Below, in pieces: positions 1 to 12,045 of a stretch of 64,000 nucleotides of DNA (the first letter of the stretch is position 1; the number at the start of each line of letters is the position of its first letter). The stretch is from Psococerastis gibbosa (Eukaryota; Arthropoda; Insecta; Psocodea; Psocidae). Position numbers and translations under genes: made by a program. The stretch is taken from positions 5,022,001 through 5,086,000 of the forward strand of contig OZ020486.1 in assembly GCA_963971405.1 (NCBI GenBank). The letters run 5' to 3'. Under the pieces are notes generated by a model. The model worked only from the letters and a program-made list of their open reading frames with translations. It ran no database searches and was not told where the DNA came from.

Positions 1-248
1 CGAACCAGAGGGTTCAAAAATATGAAAGGGGGCCCGGGGGTCTCCCCCGGGTGAAAATTTATGAAAAATAGGGCTGAAATATAGGGGTTTTAGGTATTTT
101 CAGAGCAATGACTAAATGAAGTGTCTATATTATAGGAAATTAATACAATTGAGCACAAGTGGGGCCCGGGGGTCTCCCCCGGGAGAAAATTTGTGTTAAA
201 TAGGATAGGCTATAGCCCCCCCCCCCCTCCCCCGTAGATCCGCGCCTG
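1..248. mobile_element. hAT-like MITE, cut by the window edge
   Basis: Ends with TAGATCCGCGCCTG at 248, the terminus of the complete element at 39090-39377 in inverse orientation. It carries the same internal CCCGGGGGTCTCCCCCGGG palindromes. The other end lies outside the window or is lost. Confidence 0.6.
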
Positions 249-296
249 GAGATAGGCTACTTGTAAGTGACCTGATATATTGAATGTCTGAAGGAG

Positions 297-634
297 TGAA
301 TGAATGAATGAATGAATAATTATATTGAAACACACAGTACAATGCAGTACAATACAATTTTAACTAAACTAAAAACACTTAAAATCTAACATTTAACTTA
401 AATACCTAACAACAATAAAATATAAAAATAAAAAATTTAAAATTAGTCGATTGTAAGAAACAAATCGGCCAAAATTATTTACGCATTCCCCAGAAACTCA
501 TCAAGCGAATAGAACACATCCTCCACCAGGTAAGTGTGTAATATTCGCCTGAACTCCCTAGCCTCCGAACACAGTCTCTTAATGTGGTCCGGTAACTGGT
601 TGAACAGTGAAGGCATGCACGATACCAAGGGGTG
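297..634 (-). mobile_element. LINE 3' end with (TTCA)n tail
   Basis: Minus-strand coding remnant at 634-479 gives a typical reverse-transcriptase C-terminus: SLFNQLPDHIKRL, then EFRRILHTYL, then FYSLDEFLGNA and a stop. An AT-rich 3' UTR follows and ends in (ATTC)n at 317-297. The layout (LP..I, then F+..L..YL) is that of CR1/Jockey-type LINEs. Upstream of 634 the frame is broken, so the copy is 5'-truncated and dead. Confidence 0.8.
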
Positions 635-1019
635 TCAAGCGCTTCGTCAACCACCTAATATATTGAAACAACAAATTACATTATAATTTAGTACAGAATG
701 TGCACATAAAATCATTGTTATTTTGAACTATAGGTAATATGTACGTATATATTACTGCGAACATGAACAGAAGGGATCTGGTAAATATTTCCACCTTACA
801 CACAGAATTTTCAGGATACGGGCCTGCTTGAAAAAGTTCATCATAGTATGGTGTTTATCAATATTGAAGGTCTATTGTTAGCTTTAAGGCAGAAATTCCC
901 GAATCCGAGTCGGATCTTTTAAAATGAATAAGGAGGATATAATAAGTGAGGATCTTATAAAATGAATAATTGATTTTAAAAAAACAATTCGTATTAAATT
1001 TGCGATCTATTTCAGTGGG

Positions 1020-1477
1020 CCGATTATGGCGATAGGTATTAAGCCTGAGTGTTCAAAATGTTTTGTAAACAAGAAATTATCGTACTTTTTGGACGAAATT
1101 AATTAATTGCTCGTTCCACAGCCACAAAGATATAAAAGGGAACAGATGAAAAAATCTTAAAAAATACGAGCTTTCTGTGAAAGCTGTCTATTTCCCTTAC
1201 AGATTTACAACTGTGCTAAAAAATGGGTTTAAGGCTCTTTATCCAATTTTTTTAAAGTAATAATATTTCAGTTCAGAAAATAAAAAAACTTCCTGATGCG
1301 ATAACTTGGATTTTTCTTGTTTACAAAACATTTTGAATACTCAGCCTTAACTTACTCCTGGGGTTAAAACTGTAAACAAACAAATTTTGAATAGCACTTT
1401 CCATTGTAAAATTATCTTGTTTACATTTTTAATACCAGGGTATTAATATATTAACCCCGATATTAAAATCGCCATGA
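1020..1477. mobile_element. R8 foldback element, degenerate copy
   Basis: 1355-1475 closely matches the interior and right end of the R8 copy at 31416-31584. The left end (ATTATGGCGATAGG) is an imperfect inverse of the right end (ATCGCCATGAT). Arms at about 1038-1075 and 1312-1350 are inverse copies sharing TTCAAAATGTTTTGTAAAC. Confidence 0.5.
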
Positions 1478-1606
1478 TGGTTGTTTCATTTCTCTCTCTC
1501 TCTCTCTCCGTTTTCGAATAATTTTGTGACACTATAAATTATTATACATATTACGGTACATGAAATAGTTCGCTACAACTCGGAAAGACCAGGCGGCACC
1601 AGCTAT

Positions 1607-1750
1607 TGACGGATACAGGGGGGGGCGGGGGGGGGGGGGGAGCTGCCCCTCCCCAAATTTGGTAAATTAATTTATTACACTGTGATTTAATCGATCCTAC
1701 ATATGTTTCTCCTACCCTCTCCCCCAAAATGGTTGGATCCGTCCCTGATA
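1607..1750. mobile_element. hAT-like MITE
   Basis: Short inverted ends GACGGATACA at left and TGGATCCGTC at right, with a subterminal G run on one side and C-rich sequence on the other, as in the other GGATCC-ended copies here. No target duplication is visible. Confidence 0.45.
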
Positions 1751-2753
1751 CGAACCCCCCAAAAGTTTATTAATTACGCTCTAATTTGATCGAAAATAAG
1801 ATTACATATTTATGTTTGTTCTATTTAGACCCACAATATCATATCGACATTACTAAGCTACTGAATCTTCTTCTGGAGTTTCAATCTATCAATTGGTTTG
1901 CAGCAAATGTCTCAGTCTCCTTCTCTTCTGTTGTTTATCTTGTGCGTTTGAATAGGTATAGATAGCCTAAATCTTAACCGCATTACAAAAAAACAACTTT
2001 CCAACAACAACAAAAAGTCCAAAACCGACTCAACGGTCATGAACCACAAACCCTTCTCAAATGGGCATACCTAAATCTTTAATTAACTGTTGAAAGAAAA
2101 AGGTATTTGGGGGGGGGGGCGCTGGACACCCCACATGAGACTCCCGCGGCCCCAGTAGTGACCTTTGTGTCCATGCCCCATTGTCCTAGCCAGGTAAGCT
2201 AAGAATGACGCCTTATTATTTGTAAGGAATGCCCCCCAACTCGTAGTGGCTCCCCCCGCCGTGTTGACAACAATATAAACACAATTCCAATGTTTCTATA
2301 CCTCCGACAAATCATTGCAATGACTACCTGCTTATGATGTCTCGTTTAGAACGCGGATCCGCGTCCACATAATAAGGGTGGAATGTGACTTCTAAATTTA
2401 TATACTACTAAAATTATAAAAATAGATCGATTAAATAGTAAAGCAATTTTTTTTAATGAATTGCCAATGCGCATTAAAAAAAAATAGAAAAAATATAAAA
2501 TAAAATAAGAAATGGCTTTTCAACCATCGCTTTACAATTAAAATACGTAAAATCGTAATGCAACTAATATCTTCTAAATATTCTAATTATATATTAATTC
2601 CAATGCATGCGTGGAGCTGAAGAGGATCGAGGGGAGTGGAGGCATCGATGCCACATGTTGCTCCCAACTAGCCAGCCGAAATTTGAAGAATTTGAATTTT
2701 AAATAGTGCGAAATTGATCTGAAATTTATTATAGAGTCTTTGCTAACACATGT

Positions 2754-3068
2754 GTCAAACGACCAAGGAAGGCGTATGCAGAAGACCTCAAGACAGATAT
2801 GAGATGCGGAACCTACTTGGAACTCAAGAGAACGGCCCAATACAGGGAGGAGTGGAGAAGGAGGTGGAAAGATTTGCTGCAATCCAATCGCTAGATTGCA
2901 ACTACAAAAAAATGTCAAATAGACAACATGTTGCATTATCTAGTATATACATATACAGTATTGACTTGGGGGCCCACATGATTTTTTTATTACTAGAGTA
3001 TAAGTAATAACGTATTTATAAATATATTCCTTCGGCACAGGGGAGTACCGGCCGAAGAAGAGGAAAAT
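2754..3068 (+). mobile_element. LINE 3' end with terminal hairpin and (GAA)n tail
   Basis: 2754-2894 translates to a LINE C-terminus (KRPRKAYAEDLKTDM, then ELKRTAQYREEWRRRW and a stop). The 3' UTR ends in a hairpin, stem CTTCGGC 3030-3036 with GCCGAAG 3051-3057, followed by GAAGAAGAGG. A second copy of the UTR lies at 6950-7173. The KxWxEDLxxDM / RTAQxRxxWR pattern is that of RTE- or I-like LINE tails. Confidence 0.75.
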
Positions 3069-3120
3069 AATTCTAAATTAGTGTTGTTAGTATTATGTAG
3101 CCAACCAGTGATATTCTCCA

Positions 3121-3181
3121 TTATAACTCCGCTAGGTTGGTTAGTAATAGAACAAAACAGTCAATATTTATTTATTTATAT
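3121..3181 (+). mobile_element. S1 SINE, 3' fragment
   Basis: Matches the 3' part of the S1 copy at 43025-43250 (AACTCCGCTAGGTTGG...TTAGTAATAGAA) and ends in the same TATTTATTTATT tail. Confidence 0.65.
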
Positions 3182-4169
3182 ACGAGTAAGTCCGATTCGA
3201 CAACTTGATCCATAAATTACCAGCGGGCCCTAAAACTTATAACCGGGTTACACCGCGCTGTAAAGTAGCAGTGGCATTAGTGGCATTTTTAATTAATTTT
3301 AAATAGTTCTGAATTTGCATCTTGATTCATACTAAAATCTTTTTTTTTTTTTCATTTTTGACGATAGTATAGCACATTTAGCCAGGCATTACTGTTAACA
3401 AAGAATAAAGTGCCACTGGTGCTAAGCAGGCTAATTTAACTGTTATCAATGTTAAAGTCAGACACTATGAATGCACACATTAATATTCAAAAATAAAAAC
3501 ATAAACTTGTAAAACACGAAAACCTAAAACGTAAATAGGCTACGCCATTTGACCGCTAATTATTATCAACTGTACACTCCCACAGGTGTAGTAGCGTAAC
3601 GAGGGGGGCGAAGGGGCGGTCGCCACATCGCCTAGGGGTGCCAAATTGGACAAAAAATTATCAACACGCATTATTTTTAACTAAAAAATCCCTTTCGGCT
3701 CTGGCCGATCAGGTGTAGGGAGATTCCATGCAAGCGCAGACCCCGCTTTACCCCTATGCTAGGCTATGTATACTTTATGTATATATGTATGTAATTAAAA
3801 TTAAAAATACTTCATTATTTTCCCGGCCACAACATCAACACACAAAAAATACTTGTGTTCCAAATTTCGCACCCTATGAACTTTAACACATTATTTTCAC
3901 TTCATTGATTTTTCGTAAAATGTGTTGATAACCATTATCATAGATAATATTTGCAGTCAAATTTTATTAAATTCCTCTGCGACAAATAATAACTGAGATA
4001 TGAATTATATAAAATTATATTATTCGGCCGCCTTCTTGTAACAAAGTGACGGATCTAGCTGGTTAACGAACTCGATCAAGACATTTGTTTGATCAATTTG
4101 TATGCCAAGTTTAGTCGAAATTCAATATCTACGGAAGTTACAGTGTTTCCTAAAATTGATATACATACA

Positions 4170-4790
4170 CAGTGCCGGGATTGGTTATGGGGCCACCGGG
4201 GTCATGGCCCCAGGGCCCCCACAGAAAGCCACAAAATACAAAATTTACAGTAGATAATATATAGGTATAGATTAGAATACCAAAACAAACCAATAATAAT
4301 ATGGCAAACACATCTTCCCATAATTGACCAGTTTATGCAGTCACTGGATCGTTGAAAGTTGAGAATTAAATAAATCTAGTACGGTAACATGAATATGTCA
4401 TCCCCTGTAAATTGTATAAACTTTACTGCTGTTAAAATCGTAAAACTCCACTATTTTGGGCCTATTTTTTCAAAAACTTTCTTCCGGGAGGACCCGTGGG
4501 CCCCCCTCTTAGGGTTAAATGCAATATCATTTCTTTTCAATCTCAACCGTCGCATCGATGTTAACATTACGATTTAGTTCGCATATCCGCAAAATATAAG
4601 CCTGTGTTCGCACGGCAGCTAAATCAGCCAATAAATTGACGTATTGATGTGCCCATGCTATCATACACTCATATATGAGTAACACCATAACCTCTAAAGA
4701 ATCCACTAGATTATACAATTGAATCATCAAGAAAAATATGTACACTAGATAGGATTACAATCGCTACAGCCACCCGTGAACCCGGCACTG
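4170..4790. mobile_element. Non-autonomous hAT-like element with 8-bp TSD
   Basis: Ends CAGTGCCGGG at 4170 and CCCGGCACTG at 4790 are perfect inverse copies over 10 bases. The flanks 4162-4169 and 4791-4798 are both TACATACA, an 8-bp target duplication typical of hAT transposons, although the site is itself CATA-rich. The interior shares its G/C-tract block (4380-4515) with the copies at 39.2 and 20.2 kb. No transposase is encoded. Confidence 0.75.
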
Positions 4791-5258
4791 TACATACATA
4801 CATTTATTGGTACATACATACTGTATATTGTATTAGTCTCCCGGGTGGCAGAACTAAAATAATTTGTAACTATTTGACAGATTGCCCAGACAGATTTGAC
4901 AACTGGTATAAAAATATGTATAAATCCTGCCCCTATGAAAGCAGTCGGAGGTCTGTAATGAGGAATAGTTCGTGCTGGTTCCCTCATGAGACAAATCAAA
5001 ATCAGTCTGATTACGTACTGGTAAATTCACACCTCATTCCTCAAAATAAAACACAATTGCTTTCAAATTCGACTCGACAGCCTATGGTAATTCTCCGATT
5101 AAAATTACTGCCAATGCTTTGTTCGGCATCAAGGTCCGGAATAGTTCAGATGGTAGAACAATGGACTAAGAATCGGAAGGCGGACGTTCGAAACTCGACG
5201 TGGAATAAGGAAATATTTTCCGCCGGCTCTGAGTCCACCCAAGCCTTACTTTCACAGG
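4791..5258. other. Stretch with an unrecognised 140-codon open frame
   Basis: An open frame (4874-5296, plus) runs through this stretch and into the hAT MITE at 5259. It has no recognisable domain, an antisense frame overlaps it and its end is transposon sequence, so I do not call it a gene. Confidence 0.4.
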
Positions 5259-5420
5259 CAATGGCGGATCCACGGGGGAGATCACGGAGGCCATGAGCTC
5301 CCCCCCCCCCCTAAATGAGTAAATTCAGATAGTGAAAATATTTTTTACAAAAACAAATTCCCGGGAGGGGTGCACATACAACTTGTGACCCCCCTAAATT
5401 TTCCGCTGGATCCGCCCTTG
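5259..5420. mobile_element. hAT-like MITE with 8-bp TSD
   Basis: Starts CAATGGCGGATCCA and ends TGGATCCGCCCTTG. The flanks TTCACAGG (5251-5258) and TTCATAGG (5421-5428) match at 7 of 8 positions. It is 162 bp, with a C run near the left end. The same family lies at 40013-40190 and, inverted, at 55494-55673. Confidence 0.75.
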
Positions 5421-5584
5421 TTCATAGGTGGGTTGTTATTATTATTATTATATATATTATTATAGGTAGCATGTTATAAATGGGGTAGAAGTCAAGAGAG
5501 AGGATCTTCGATCAGTCCTAAGGCATAGACATCAATGGCTTGTTGTGCACCGCCATTTAATTTAATTTTTTGCGATTGGTAACT

Positions 5585-5796
5585 GTGAACCTACATGCCA
5601 AATTTCATACAAATCAACCGAGTAGTTTGCCGGGAAATCGATTAACAGACAGAGCAACAAAGTGGCAGAAATTTCGTAGAAACCACGTTTTTGGGTTCAT
5701 GGGACCTCAAAACGGGTAACTCTGTAGACATCTTGGAATCCGAAAATTTTGACCATCACAATACTTTCCTTATACTACGTATAAATTGGAAAGCAA
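5585..5796 (-). mobile_element. R7 repeat, terminal fragment
   Basis: Matches the first ~210 bases of the full R7 copies in inverse orientation, ending TATAAATTGGAAAGCAA. It keeps the shared core ACATGCCAAATTTCAT...CCGAGTAGTTTGCC and the reduced GACA microsatellite. Confidence 0.7.
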
Positions 5797-6489
5797 CAAG
5801 CTATGCCGACCAAAGAAGAAGTAGGCCTAGTAGAAGGAGAATATAACGAAGAAGAAGAAGAAGAGGAAGTAGAAGAAAAAGAAGAGGGAGGAGATCTGGA
5901 GAAGAAGGAGAAATAAACTGCGAAGGAACTATAATTTGTAATTCCCAAATGAGGTAGCCTACCTATCGATAGCATGACGATGCATTGTGCAGCTCTAGTT
6001 ATCCACGCACCTTTAATAACAAGGTGCGGGACCTGACTTTTTGCCGAAAGAACCAATCTCGACTTTAAATGTGCCTTTAATCATAGAATCATGACCTTAG
6101 GTTTTCTTTTGAAACTCGCCTGTAGGTCGAATTAAAAAAAAGGCAGAAGCGCTTCCACCTGTCGCAATCATTATAGGGGGTGTGTCCACCTCTTAAAGAG
6201 GATTGTCAAATTTGATGTGGAAGGGTTGTTTTTTTTTTGTTTTTGTGAGGAAATCCGAAAAAAGTTGTTTTTGTTCATAAGTTAGTCATTGACCGCACTG
6301 AAAATTAGAAGGTACGTTTAAATTAGGTTTTTACAGTCGTAATTAAATGTTTTAACGGACTCTTTCTGTATGCTAATAGATCTGTCTTCGTTCTTCAGTC
6401 CTCGGACGTTGATTGACCGTCCAGACGTTCATTTGTTATTTGTTACTTATGTGTTCCGTGAGCTTTTTTTTTCTTTCCTTTTCATAAGT
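5797..6489. other. Intergenic; GAA-rich tract
   Basis: Purine-rich (GAA)n-like tract at about 5815-5915, otherwise no recognised element. The long antisense open frame over the tract encodes only Ser/Phe low complexity. Confidence 0.5.
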
Positions 6490-6685
6490 TATATTAGAAT
6501 AAGGAAAGCTTTGCGATGTTCGAAATTTTTTGTGTCGAGATTTTTTATTTCGAAATTTCAACGGGTGTACACGTTCTGAGATCCCTGGAACCGAAGTAAG
6601 GTTTGTATGTCGGTCTTTCTGATTGTCTGTTCGTCGATTTGCGGAGAAATTTGGTATGTTGGCTCATAAAAACAATGTCTCGGGC
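6490..6685 (+). mobile_element. R7 repeat, diverged terminal fragment
   Basis: Resembles the start of R7 (ATAAGGAAAGCTTTG, then TTTCAACGGGTGTACACG, then GTCGGTCTTTCTG). It is much more diverged than the full copies. Confidence 0.55.
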
Positions 6686-6949
6686 CCACTGCCGAAAAAC
6701 GCTCAGCTACTAGCTCTTCTGGACTTTTTGGGATTGAATACGTTTGAAGAAATTGAGATTTTACCGTTGCCCTCAAACTTCCATGGATTTTTTCCTCATT
6801 ACTTCTGAATATGCCATTGTTATTATTATTATTATTATTATTACTATTATTAATATTGAATTAAAATACTTCGCTTTAAAACTTACTTTACTTTTTACTT
6901 TAGTTATTTTACTTTACTATAATTACTCTTTACGTTAACTTACAATTTT

Positions 6950-7173
6950 AAATGGTATGAATTAAACTGATTTGAAATTAAAACTAAGTTTTTTTTGCTA
7001 ACACAGACGTGAAATAGAAAACATGTTGCATCATCTACAGCGTTTACTGTGCGAGCCCCCGACAAGTTGATTAACTTGGGGGCCCACAGGTTATTTGTAT
7101 TATAAGGGTATAATTGTTAATTTATAAATATATTCCTTCGGCGCAGGGGATTACCGGCCGGAGAAGAAGAAAA
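6950..7173 (+). mobile_element. LINE 3' UTR with terminal hairpin, deletion copy
   Basis: Homologous to 2695-3068 on both sides, but lacks the ~155 bases that carry the coding tail there. The hairpin CTTCGGC 7136-7142 with GCCGGAG 7157-7163 keeps its pairing through a G-U wobble. A (GAA)n/A-rich tail follows. Confidence 0.65.
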
Positions 7174-7744
7174 AAAAAAGAAGATTGTTGTTAATTGAAA
7201 TAGGCCGACGTAGGCTAAAGTCTTATGATCAGTCATAAGTTCCTTTACTTCACAAGTCTGTGAGTTTAATTTTATTGACGAGCACAGCCAAGTTCCCCAA
7301 GCCGATGGCCTTGACTTGCAGGAGACCCGTGAAGGCAGCCCCCCAGCACTCAAGTCTCTTCCTTCAGATAGCACTACACTTGCAGAGAAGGTGTTCTGCT
7401 GTTTCCTCTTCCCGCCCACAGCGGCGACATTCCCTTCTTGTAACCAAGTGAACATGCCATAGAATGCATTATGAGAATTAACGTTGAGAACAAATCCGTA
7501 ATTTCACAGGTTCGGAGCACTATAGCACTCTCTTAATTAAAACACGGTACCTAAATACCACGCTGGGCGACGTCCATCCAATACCTGAGCCTATAGCGTA
7601 CCCCTGCGCACCTCATCACGAGATTGATCATATAACGCGTATATGTCAATCAACGTGAGCATTGAGAAACTAATTCTCGGTGTGAACCACACCAAATTAC
7701 ATTATAATTATCAACGACCACAGCTCTCATTATCTCGTCACTGT
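7174..7744. other. Intergenic, nothing recognised
   Basis: Mixed-composition sequence with overlapping short open frames on both strands (7117-7455); no domain, repeat partner or splice pattern was found. Confidence 0.4.
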
Positions 7745-7942
7745 ATTTATTTGTGTTTCGTCATCGTTATTATTTGGTTTGAAGGGCTATTTGGGTGCAG
7801 AACGCCTTTTACGGTAGTACAGTCCTGTGATTGTGATTAAAAACCACGTAGGCAGGTTGTAGCTGATAGCGTTGTAAGTAGTGAAAGGGAGATGAGTTAG
7901 GAAATTGAAGAAGTTCAAAATGTCTTAATCAAAATGCAAAAT
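7745..7942 (+). repeat. Direct repeat, copy 1 of 2
   Basis: Shares GGGCTATTTGGGTGCAGAAC and the following ~180 bases, with small gaps, with 8012-8222. The copies lie 267 bases apart, so this is a local tandem duplication of unknown sequence. Confidence 0.75.
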
Positions 7943-8011
7943 TTTTTACAAAAAAGCGATTGGTGTGGTGTTCCCGAGAAAGGAGCCCAAGAACTTTGAC
8001 CGATTGGTGTT

Positions 8012-8222
8012 AATTTGTGTTTTGTCATCGTTATTATTTGGTTTGAAGGGCTATTTGGGTGCAGAACGCCTTTTACGGTAGTGATTGTGATTAAAAACCA
8101 TGTAGGCAGTAAATGACGTAGGATGTAGCTGATAGCGTTGTAAGCAGTGAGTAGAAGGTGAGCCACGAAATTCGCAGCCGCATTGAAAAAGCTCGAATTG
8201 TCTTTATCAAAATGCAGAAAGT
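8012..8222 (+). repeat. Direct repeat, copy 2 of 2
   Basis: Second copy of 7745-7942, with several short indels, including an insertion near ATGTAGGCAG and the loss of ACAGTCCT. Confidence 0.75.
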
Positions 8223-8445
8223 ACTTCGGTGTCTCAATCTGCGAATGGATCTTAGGTTGCAAATGGTGAGATGTTATGTGATCTCAACCCATCTATTGAT
8301 TATGTCATGGAGGGATGGATTTTGACTCAAGCTATGGAGCTATCAAGCTGTCTAAAATAACAGGACTAACGGAAGTCACTTTTCAGAGCACTTTCATACA
8401 TGGTTTGTACAATGTTTTTTTTTCATCGCATACAAAGAATTTTAT

Positions 8446-8581
8446 GAATGTATCCGATTGACCTTTTCAGTCGCCTCTGTAGGTTATTACCCGTGATGAG
8501 TACGACACGTCTCCGATTGCATGGCGTGTAAAGACTCGCACAAGCGCAAGCACGTTACCACCTGGCCATCGAAGTCGATAA
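8446..8581 (-). mobile_element. S2 SINE
   Basis: Minus-strand copy of S2: read from 8581 downward it starts ATCGACTTCGATGGCCAGG and continues through GACACGTCTC-type sequence to ATACATTC. It lacks the oligo-T end of longer copies. Confidence 0.7.
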
Positions 8582-9945
8582 ATTATTGCATTTGATTTGT
8601 ACAAAAAACGATTGGAGTTAAAGATCTGTGACAGATTGGTGTTAGTCAAGGCATGTTGTGTGTTAAAATGTAGAGGAGCATTTCTGCTATTTTAATGGTT
8701 ATTTTTGATGGCTCTATATGATCGACATTTCCTGTGAAAATTGGTTTTACACAAAAAACAGGTAGTGAAGGTTCTCCGGTGTGCTATTAAAAAATCTCAA
8801 GAAATTACGCAAGTGTTACTGTATTTTTTTTTTTAAGTCAATGAGCAGCGGTGGAGCGTGCATGTAAGACGGACAATGCCGCATTACACTCAACAAATCC
8901 TTAGAATGCATTAAGAGCTTCATTGAAATCTACAGGAAGCGCGAGCAAATATGAGTGTATCGTATGTGCATCATAACTTTATCAACGCAGTCTAAAAAAA
9001 AATAAGAATCTCGTCTCGTTAGAGTTCAAATGTTTTCTATTTTGTTTTAAAATGTTTAGGTTTTTTTTTAAAGATAGAACATGCTATACAGAAATATGAT
9101 GAGTGTTTTATTTATTTTTAAACTTAAATAAATATTTAAATTAATATTTAAACATTACACTGTCATTGTCAAGGAGGAAATATCTTCGCAACTAAAAATC
9201 AAACCACTAACGCAATAAAAAATCACCGAGCCTGACTGTCTGTCAATAGAAGAATAGAACGGAAAGTCGAAATTTAATACGTTGGCTATGATTCTATGAG
9301 ATACGTATTAAGTCGTACCAAACGATTGTTGGCTATCTGGTTTCCGTGTGTTAAGCGGTAACATAATGCGGAGAGGCAGATGAAAGGGGGCCCCCTCATA
9401 CTCACAGTAGAGCAGATACGACTTTTCTTTCGTCAATAATAGGTCTTTCTTTGAGGGGCAGTCAGCCAGAGTTAATTGCCGAGGCGACAGATGTCACTAC
9501 TGGATGGGTTTTCACGATGCGTACAGCAACCGCAGAGAGGGTTACCCTTCGTTATGGATTTAAATGTGGTCGTTTGTTGATCAAAGGTAGTTACGACCTT
9601 CTTCCTTTCCCACTTCTTCATCGTCTTCATCAACTTTTTCTTCTTCTGCTGCTTCTTCTTCTTCTTCTATTTTTCTTCTTCAACTTCAACTAGTTATTAT
9701 TCTATAGGTTGAAATGCCCATATCCATTTCTTCTTTTGCTGCTTCCTCCTCCTCTTTTTCGCTTTCTTCCTCCTGATATCCTTGGCCGGTCACTTTCTAC
9801 CTCGTCTCTTCCCGTTAGTTTCGTGGCTTGTTTTACTGCTTTGCTGCTTTCTGCCCTCCATTATCACTATAGATTTGATTGTGATCTTATGCTGATCAAG
9901 GGCACCATAGTCGAGCGAAGCCCATAATTATGAGACTGCTCCAGC
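8582..9945. other. Intergenic, no gene recognised
   Basis: AT-rich. A CTT-rich pyrimidine tract lies at about 9640-9690 and a second pyrimidine-rich stretch at 9725-9775; the open frames there are low complexity. No repeat partner elsewhere in the window. Confidence 0.4.
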
Positions 9946-10094
9946 CAGAGACGGATCCAGACCTTTTTTGGGGAGGGGTATTGGTGGGTCAAAATTGAAT
10001 AAACGCATTAGTATTAAATTATAATGTAATTAATTTACGTGAAACAGACTTACTAAAATTCAGGGGGGCAGCTACCCCTCTGTATCCATCCTTG
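9946..10094. mobile_element. hAT-like MITE with 8-bp TSD
   Basis: Starts CAGAGACGGATCCAG and ends CTGTATCCATCCTTG. The flanks GCTCCAGC (9938-9945) and GCTCCAGT (10095-10102) match at 7 of 8. It is 149 bp. Confidence 0.7.
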
Positions 10095-10826
10095 GCTCCA
10101 GTCCATTTGGGAAAATTTTTTTTTCCGACCGACCGTCTTTGACCTTCTTTATTTATTAAACATGGTTCAAATGGCGGCAAGCAGTGCCAGGTTGCCAAAT
10201 ATGCGAATAGGCTATTTAGTAAATTCGTTAAGACCGAATCTTAGTACCCCCACTATGCGCTTTTTTTTACAAAGTCGATTTTCACTGGAAATAATAGGCA
10301 TTTTCGATTATTCACCTCTGAGAGCCTGACACCTTAGGGCATTACTTAGAAGCTTAGCTACTTTGAAGACAATGCAATGTATTGCAATACAAACTATGCC
10401 ATTATTATTGTGTGGTAGGCCTGTAATTATACATATATTATACAGTTTAATAATTCCAGCCCCCCCTGGTTACGGGCCTGAGAAGAAGCATGAAGAATAA
10501 AGAAAGTTGAGTTAGGACAAATCACTGATCCCACCTGTCATCTTCAGTGCCTCTAACATAGGAAACGATTAGGTACCAGGTACCAGCTGAGTTTTATTTA
10601 TTGCCCGTATTTACACAGATCATCAGTCAGGTAAATGGAATACAAACATGATCTCTGCACACCATTCTATCCATCTTCAATATTCTATTTATCATTATTG
10701 TGACGTTTTCCAGCAGGGACTACTCGACAAGCACTTGATACTTGGGTGCAACTTGATCGGGAATCTACTCCTACGGTCTAGTAACATTTTAAGACCAACT
10801 TCTTCTTCTTCTTTTTATGCTTTTCT

Positions 10827-10990
10827 TTTTATACGTTTGTATAAGGAATGTTTTTTTTTCGATTTCGAAATGTCAACGGATTTACGTATTTTGATGCCCC
10901 ACAACCCCAAATGACAATTTTTACGAAATGTCTCTATGTTGATCTGTCGGTTTTTTAGTCAGGCTGACTGTATATCAATTTGCGGCAACT
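10827..10990 (+). mobile_element. R7 repeat, diverged terminal fragment
   Basis: Keeps the R7 start order: TATACG, TATAAGGAA, CGATTTCGAAATGTCAACGG, TTTACGAAATGTC, then the sequence preceding the GTCT tract. Confidence 0.5.
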
Positions 10991-11040
10991 AATTGCACAT
11001 GTACCCACTGGCGCATATGTAAATATGTATTTTTTAATAT

Positions 11041-11067
11041 AATTATATATATATATATATATATATA
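11041..11067. repeat. (AT)n microsatellite
   Basis: About 26 bases of uninterrupted AT dinucleotide in an AT-rich stretch. From 10991 to 11483 nothing else is recognised. Confidence 0.8.
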
Positions 11068-11483
11068 AATTCCCAAAATAAATTCAGTTACATAAGTTTA
11101 TACACAGAAAGTTTTTTTCTTCGGGTCCCTTGCCATTGTGCAGCCATTTTGCACGTGGAGGCAAGGTACAGAAAACAATAGAAAATATTATGGTATATAA
11201 AGTAAGACGTACGGTATTAAGTTACATAATATGCGGCCCCTCTGCCTGTTTTGTTGATGAACACTTTGCAATCGGTAAATTGATAAGATGCTAAATTGAA
11301 AATTGGTGAAAAATTGTTGGTTCATTCTCATAATATTCTATCTGTTATTATATTTGATACGATATGTTACATTTTATACAGTGTGCTGTACATGTCACAT
11401 AAATTATCTTATCTATTTCGGTTAGCTTTATTTCGGGGGATGATGGATAATTGCACTGCAACTTCTTTTTCATTGCTTGCTTC

Positions 11484-11803
11484 CAGTGGCGTAGCCAGAA
11501 TTTTTTTTTTGGGGGGGGGGGTCCAGTCTTCATAAAGTTTGCCCGCTTACGATAGGTTTTCGAATGGGGTGGTGTTTCATTTGGCGCCCCACCCCCTCCC
11601 GGGGATTGGTTTTTAAAAGATAGGTCTGAAATAGTTTGTCGGCAAAAATTTTTGATTTTGCAGACGATAACTTTATTAACAAAACTGGAAAAAGGGGAAC
11701 CGGGGTCTCCCCGGCGATTTTTTTTTTAAAATTTGCTACTTTGCTAAATTTTGGGGGGTCCGGACCCCGCTGACCCCCCCCCCCCCCTTGGCAAACGCCA
11801 CTG
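11484..11803. mobile_element. hAT-like MITE
   Basis: Starts CAGTGGCGTAGCCAG and ends CAAACGCCACTG. Subterminal G run at left, GGGGTCCGGACCCC and a C run at right, so the two ends can pair far inwards. About 320 bp. The flanking 8-mers do not match, so no target duplication is claimed. Confidence 0.6.
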
Positions 11804-11823
11804 CTCTTCTATCGAAAATAGTG

Positions 11824-12045
11824 GCAATTGATGCCATGATGATTATAAGGATTGTAATGCTGGTGGTTTCCCGTTGCCTTCTGCATCCTTACGCCGTTGA
11901 CTCTTCATTGAGTTCCTCCATCTTCATGACCAGCTTCCCAACCCCAGGACAAAAAAGTGTCCTTCACAGAAAAGAGTACGTTTTTCGCTTATCCCTACTC
12001 AAACTCAGTCCCCTGTTGGTCCTATTTGTTCAGTCATCACTACGC
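11824..12045 (+). mobile_element. R6 repeat
   Basis: Shared with 23718-24180 (same strand) and 33050-33330 (opposite): GGTGGTTTCCCGTTGCCTTC, GCATCCTTA-GCCGTTGACTC, then CAAACTCAGTCCCCT. Function unknown; it resembles a dispersed retroposon. Confidence 0.6.

Noticed and set aside
3595-3765. hAT-like MITE with TAGCGTAAC and ATGCTAG ends
   Set aside because: G/C blocks look similar, but the terminal repeats match poorly and no target duplication is found.
4874-5296. 140-codon open frame as a gene
   Set aside because: No domain, no splice partners, an overlapping antisense frame, and its 3' part is a hAT MITE.
5775-6056. Ser/Phe-rich 93-codon frame
   Set aside because: Translation of a GAA/TTC low-complexity tract.
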